A program made the translations under genes and the position numbers. The notes under the pieces were generated by a model. The model was not told the origin of the DNA and ran no database searches. It saw only the letters and a program-made list of their open reading frames with translations. Shown here one piece after another: positions 6,142-8,573 of a DNA stretch of 8,573 nt. Position 1 is the first letter of the stretch. Each line of letters starts with the position of its first letter. The DNA is from Nitrospirota bacterium (GTDB lineage: Bacteria > Nitrospirota > Thermodesulfovibrionia > UBA6902 > BMS3Bbin08): positions 1 to 8,573 of the forward strand of contig DAOVVO010000055.1 in the NCBI GenBank assembly GCA_030637135.1, given 5' to 3'.

Positions 6142-7209
6142 TTAGACTTCTTTTAACCTTTCTGCCTGATAATGGGTGATAAGAGTGTCTAAAACCTCAT
6201 CAAGATCACCATCCAGCACTGTTTCTAATTTATGAAGGGTCAGTCCGATCCTGTGGTCTGTTACCCTGTTCTGCGGGAAATTATACGTGCGTATTCGTTC
6301 ACTCCTGTCGCCTGTACCTACCTGCAATTTTCTTTCAGACGCCCGTTCTTTTTCCTGTTTTTCAATTTCAATCTCATACAATCTCGAACGCAACACCTTC
6401 ATAGCCTTTTCCTTATTTTTTATTTGTGAGCGTTCATCCTGACATTGAACAATCATACCCGTTGGCTCGTGAACAATTCTCACTGCTGAATATGTGGTAT
6501 TCACTCCCTGTCCGCCAGGCCCTGAAGCGCAAAATGTATCGATACGTAAATCCTTTGCATCAACTTTTATATCAACATCTTCTGCTTCAGGCAGGACCGC
6601 CACGGTTGCCGCCGATGTATGTATCCTGCCGGATGCTTCGGTGACCGGTACTCTCTGGACACGATGAACACCGCTTTCATATTTCAGGCGGCTGTATGCG
6701 CCCTTGCCCTGTATGGACGCAATGACTTCCTTGATGCCGCCGATGCCCGTGTGATTCATGTTTATTATCTCTACGTTCCATCTTCTGCGCTCCGCATATT
6801 TACTGTACATCCGTAAAAGGTCTGCTGCAAAAAGCGCTGCCTCCTCTCCACCTGTCCCAGCCCTTATCTCCAAAATGATATTTCTCCTGTCACGCGGGTC
6901 AACCGGAATGAGCATAAACTTCAACTCACGTTCAATAACAGGCTTTCTTTCCTTTAACTCAGCAAGTTCAGCGCTGGCAAGCTCCTTTAAGGTATCATCT
7001 TTACTTTCAGTTAAAATCTCTTCAGCATCTTTTATATCAGAAAGTATTTTTTTATAGTCCCTGAATTTCTCAACAATCTTTGCAAGTTCTGCCAGTTCCA
7101 TGGAATACTTCTGATACTGTGAGAAATCAGAAAGCACCTCAGGATCTGAAAGGAGATTTGTGAGCTCGTTATATTTATCCTCTACTGTTTGAAGCTTTTC
7201 TTTTAGCAT
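6142..7209 (-). CDS. prfA: Peptide chain release factor 1
   Basis: RF1 recognises UAA and UAG stop codons on the ribosome and triggers peptide release. The 355-residue length is normal. The stop-codon-reading tripeptide is P188-V-T190 in HRVQRVPVTEASGRIHTSAATVAV. The peptidyl-tRNA hydrolysis motif is G232-G-Q234 in SGPGGQGVNTTYSAVR, with Q234 the residue methylated by PrmC, encoded next door. The PxT tripeptide and the NTT after GGQ mark it as RF1 rather than RF2. The N-terminal 100 residues are the usual coiled helical domain. The start is ATG, with AAAGG very close upstream and AGGT further up. It follows rpmE by 125 bp, but a terminator lies between them. Confidence 0.97.
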   Translation of the reverse strand: MLKEKLQTVEDKYNELTNLLSDPEVLSDFSQYQKYSMELAELAKIVEKFRDYKKILSDIKDAEEILTESKDDTLKELASAELAELKERKPVIERELKFMLIPVDPRDRRNIILEIRAGTGGEEAALFAADLLRMYSKYAERRRWNVEIINMNHTGIGGIKEVIASIQGKGAYSRLKYESGVHRVQRVPVTEASGRIHTSAATVAVLPEAEDVDIKVDAKDLRIDTFCASGPGGQGVNTTYSAVRIVHEPTGMIVQCQDERSQIKNKEKAMKVLRSRLYEIEIEKQEKERASERKLQVGTGDRSERIRTYNFPQNRVTDHRIGLTLHKLETVLDGDLDEVLDTLITHYQAERLKEV

Positions 7210-7280
7210 TGCCTTTCTCTACCTATGTTTTTTATTCTTTCCATCTCTTTCAAAGAGTCCTTTACCTGTGTAAAAACAAA

Positions 7281-7321
7281 AAAGGAAACTCAACCATGGT
7301 ACGTTTAAGCGAGTTTCCTTT
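7281..7321 (-). terminator. Intrinsic terminator after rpmE
   Basis: AAAGGAAACTC (7281-7291) and GAGTTTCCTTT (7311-7321) form a perfect 11-bp stem with a 19-nt loop. The loop contains its own palindrome, ACCATGGT (7293-7300). On the minus strand the stem is followed by a T-rich run (TTTGTTTTTA), as expected for rho-independent termination of rpmE. It lies 14 bp after the rpmE stop. Read-through into prfA may still occur, since no strong separate prfA promoter is visible between 7210 and 7280. Confidence 0.8.
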
Positions 7322-7334
7322 GTTTCTTAAGTAG

Positions 7335-7541
7335 CTACTTTTTTTTCTTTGCGTATTTCTTCTTAAACTTCTCCACCCTGCCTTCAGCATCAAGCAGTTT
7401 CTGCTTGCCGGTAAAGAACGGGTGACACTTAGAGCAAATTTCTACATGAATAGAAGGCAGTGCTGAACTCGTGGTAAAACCTTCACCACAGGCACAGACT
7501 ACCTTTGCCTTCTTGTATTCTGGATGTATCCCTTCTTTCAC
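7335..7541 (-). CDS. rpmE: 50S ribosomal protein L31, zinc-binding type
   Basis: L31 is a small protein of the large ribosomal subunit that bridges to the small subunit. The 68-residue length is normal. It starts MKEGIHPEY and has the zinc-binding cysteines C16 and C18 (VVCACGEGF) and C36 and C39 (ICSKCHPFFTGKQK), so it is the C+ zinc-binding form. The lysine-rich C-terminus (FKKKYAKKKK) is typical. The start is GTG with GGAGG at 7552-7548 and 6 bp of spacing, which fixes it. It has its own promoter and terminator, so it is probably a monocistronic unit ahead of prfA. rho, a common upstream neighbour in other bacteria, is absent here. Confidence 0.96.
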   Translation of the reverse strand: MKEGIHPEYKKAKVVCACGEGFTTSSALPSIHVEICSKCHPFFTGKQKLLDAEGRVEKFKKKYAKKKK

Positions 7542-7569
7542 AACGAACCTCCATGCTTAAAGCATAACT

Positions 7570-7599
7570 AATATATCAGAAACAGAAGAAAATTTTCAA
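7570..7599 (-). promoter_or_regulatory. Promoter of rpmE
   Basis: On the minus strand, TTGAAA (7599-7594), an 18-bp spacer and TATATT (7575-7570) give a plausible sigma70-type promoter. The expected start is near 7563, leaving a leader of about 22 nt that contains the GGAGG ribosome-binding site of rpmE. Confidence 0.45.
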
Positions 7600-7714
7600 T
7601 ACCTCGATAGGGGAGTTAACATTTCATTTTCTGTGATGGGATATGCGGCTTTGTCTCACATCCACGTTATTTTAAACCTTCATATAGTGAGCTTTCAACA
7701 GAAATACTGTTCTA

Positions 7715-7749
7715 ATGCAACATTTTTGTTCGCAACAGTTTTGTTGCAT
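7715..7749. repeat. Nested inverted and direct repeats
   Basis: ATGCAACA (7715-7722) and TGTTGCAT (7742-7749) form an 8-bp inverted repeat. Inside it, GCAACA (7732-7737) can instead pair with TGTTGC (7742-7747) across a 4-base loop, giving two alternative stems. GCAACATTTTTGTT and GCAACAGTTTTGTT (7717-7730 and 7732-7745) are also near-identical 14-bp direct repeats spaced 15 bp apart. It may be a terminator or a binding site; I cannot assign a function. Confidence 0.45.
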
Positions 7750-7882
7750 ATGGGTCATGTAAAGGGAGTGAGTGGACAGAATGTACAGAGCGTAAAAGTT
7801 GATGGAGTTTTAAATATATTACATATCCACATAGTATGCACGTGTTGATATGCCTTATCTTTATGTCCGTCATATTACTCTT

Positions 7883-7906
7883 GAGCAAAGAATCTGATCT
7901 TTGCTC
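7883..7906. terminator. Hairpin in the 3' region of the sdhB remnant
   Basis: GAGCAAAGA (7883-7891) and TCTTTGCTC (7898-7906) form a perfect 9-bp stem with a 6-nt loop, extendable by two wobble pairs. It lies about 30-50 bp after the last recognisable SdhB codon, where an operon terminator would be expected. On the minus strand no T-run follows; on the plus strand it is followed by GGTTTTAA. The terminator call is therefore tentative. Confidence 0.4.
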
Positions 7907-8115
7907 GGTTTTAATGGGCCCTGAACAAAGGGTCTTGATAAATTCCCTGTTCAATTGTGCAATAAAGGAAACTTTAATTCCCTTCGGGCAGGCTGCCTGA
8001 CATTCGTAATGGTTTGTACAGTTCCCAAAGCCCCTGCGAAGCATCTCTTCAGTCATTAAACAGACGCGTTTTTTGGCCTCAACCTTCCCCTGGGGAAGTA
8101 CGGAAATGTCCACCG

Positions 8116-8135
8116 CAGGACTCATCAGGACTCAT
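8116..8135. repeat. Perfect 10-bp tandem duplication at the sdhA stop
   Basis: CAGGACTCAT occurs twice head to tail at 8116-8125 and 8126-8135. On the coding (minus) strand this repeats ATGAGTCCTG, inserting 10 bp. It turns HNES-CGGHFRT, the normal flavoprotein sequence, into HNES followed by TGA. Removing one copy restores CGGHFRT in frame. Confidence 0.9.
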
Positions 8136-8573
8136 TGTGATGAAGGGCATCTCGAGCCATAAGCTCTCCGAATTCAAGAAAGTCCGCCACACGCCCGGCT
8201 TTCTCCAGTTCCTGATTCAGTGCGGTACCGCTGCCAGGGACTCTCACGTTTTCCCAGAATTCAGCGCGAAGCGCAGGAATCAGATCCAGCGCTCTCTGCT
8301 CAAAAAGGTTACCGTATCGCTCCCTTATAACATTTTCACCCAGGCGCTTAATGGAATCGGCAAAATCAAGATATACGCCATAGCCGCTCGTGCCGATACC
8401 GCGTCCTTCATCACAAACTTCCTTTGCCGAGCGTGAGGCTACGTTGCGCGGAGCGAGGTTGCCGAATCCCGGGTGTTTTCGCTCCAGATAATAATCACGT
8501 TCTTCTTCCGGAATTTCCTGAGGAGGGCGCTTATCACCATTATTTTGGGGAACCCAGACTCTGCCGTCGTTCC
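8125..8573 (-). pseudogene. Succinate dehydrogenase/fumarate reductase flavoprotein remnant, 5' end beyond the window
   Basis: From the right edge 148 residues read in frame. They match the SdhA/FrdA flavoprotein: NDGRVWVPQNNGDKR, IPEEERDYYLERKHPGFGNLAPRNVASR, KEVCDEGRG, GVYLDFADSIKRLGENVIRERYGNLFEQ, then LIPALRAEFWENVRVPGSG, LNQELEKAGRVADFLEFGELMARDALHHNES. In intact family members NLFE is followed by well over a hundred residues, including the catalytic HYTMGG segment and the GANRLG flavin-binding region, before the LIPALREEFW helix. Here the two are directly joined in frame near 8290-8305. A tandem duplication then brings a stop, and the C-terminal CGGHFR segment is cut by fusion to sdhB. 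The intact enzyme would interconvert fumarate and succinate at the membrane. This copy should be inactive as a reductase. Confidence 0.8.

Larger units (their letters stand above)
7600..7936. other. Stretch with no convincing gene
   Basis: Between the rpmE promoter and the last recognisable SdhB codon I see no conserved coding sequence. A 71-codon plus-strand frame (7633-7848) and the tail of the minus-strand SdhB frame cross it, but neither has protein-like composition or recognisable motifs. It contains the inverted repeats at 7715-7749 and 7883-7906. It probably represents the 3' untranslated region of the decayed reductase operon plus the rpmE upstream region. Confidence 0.5.
7712..8125 (-). 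pseudogene. C-terminal fragment of succinate dehydrogenase/fumarate reductase iron-sulfur subunit
   Basis: The frame encodes 137 residues, but only residues 10-63 (about 8098-7937) resemble SdhB/FrdB: LPQGKVEAKKRV, then FGNCTNHYECQAACPKGIKVSFIAQLNREF. Cysteines C36, C42 and C46 belong to the last iron-sulfur ligand set. The N-terminal two thirds of the subunit, with the [2Fe-2S] ferredoxin-like domain and the first CxxCxxC ligands, is missing. The first nine residues (MSPAVDISV) are out-of-frame flavoprotein sequence, and residues after about 64 show no family resemblance, so the normal end also seems lost. Without the [2Fe-2S] domain it cannot carry electrons as in the intact complex. The ATG at 8125 overlaps the upstream stop (TGATG) and has no ribosome-binding site. 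Confidence 0.8.

Noticed and set aside
6502..6522. GGQ followed by Gly in RF1 instead of the more usual His
   Set aside because: The essential GGQ is intact, and the residue after it varies (His, Ser, Gly) among bacterial release factors as I recall, so I do not treat it as a defect.
7633..7848. 71-codon plus-strand open frame
   Set aside because: It has no recognisable motif or ribosome-binding site and lies opposite the run-on tail of the SdhB remnant; it looks like non-coding sequence.
8014..8436. 140-codon plus-strand open frame
   Set aside because: It is antisense to the clearly recognisable sdhA/sdhB remnant, and its translation matches no family.

Overview
This is a chromosomal housekeeping window from a bacterium of moderate-to-low GC content. 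The gene order rpmE-prfA-prmC-murA-hisD, a PilZ plus DUF4388/PATAN protein and a Geobacter-type fumarate reductase remnant would suit the Nitrospirota or Desulfobacterota. That placement is inferred from family composition and remembered gene order; no marker in the window proves it.

Left flank (1-1733). A PilZ-DUF4388 signalling protein runs off the left edge on the minus strand. It is divergent from a small MerR-type DNA-binding protein on the plus strand, and 159 bp separate them. That spacer holds a consensus-like promoter in each direction, a 10-bp palindrome, and three exact-register 10-bp direct repeats lying over the promoter of the regulator. Next on the plus strand comes a twin-arginine-signal DUF882/M15-type peptidase that converges with the central cluster.

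Central cluster (1734-7541, all minus strand, transcribed right to left). The order is rpmE (ribosomal protein L31), prfA (release factor 1), prmC (methylates the release factor GGQ glutamine), murA (first committed step of peptidoglycan synthesis), hisD (last enzyme of histidine synthesis) and a TrmN6-like tRNA methyltransferase. prfA and prmC form an enzyme-substrate pair. prmC and murA overlap by 13 bp. A strong hairpin terminator separates rpmE from prfA. Two internal promoter-like elements of identical design (TTGAGA, 16 bp, TATAAT) precede prmC and hisD, so the cluster is probably several transcription units. A 23-codon ORF with a good ribosome-binding site overlaps the murA stop codon. 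prmC carries about 15-20 extra residues just before its SAM motif.

Right flank (7542-8573). The minus strand holds a decayed succinate dehydrogenase/fumarate reductase locus. The SdhA/FrdA flavoprotein lacks a large internal part, including the HYTMGG active-site region, and ends at a stop created by a perfect 10-bp tandem duplication. Just after that, the sequence jumps into the last third of SdhB/FrdB, so the flavoprotein C-terminus and about two thirds of the iron-sulfur subunit are missing. The roughly 300-400 bp between this remnant and rpmE hold two hairpins and no convincing gene.

The points most worth a second look are the repeat-covered regulator promoter, the multiply deleted sdhAB fusion, the repeated promoter design with SD-less or leaderless starts, and the murA-hisD mini-ORF. 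I do not see a complete new defence or mobile system.
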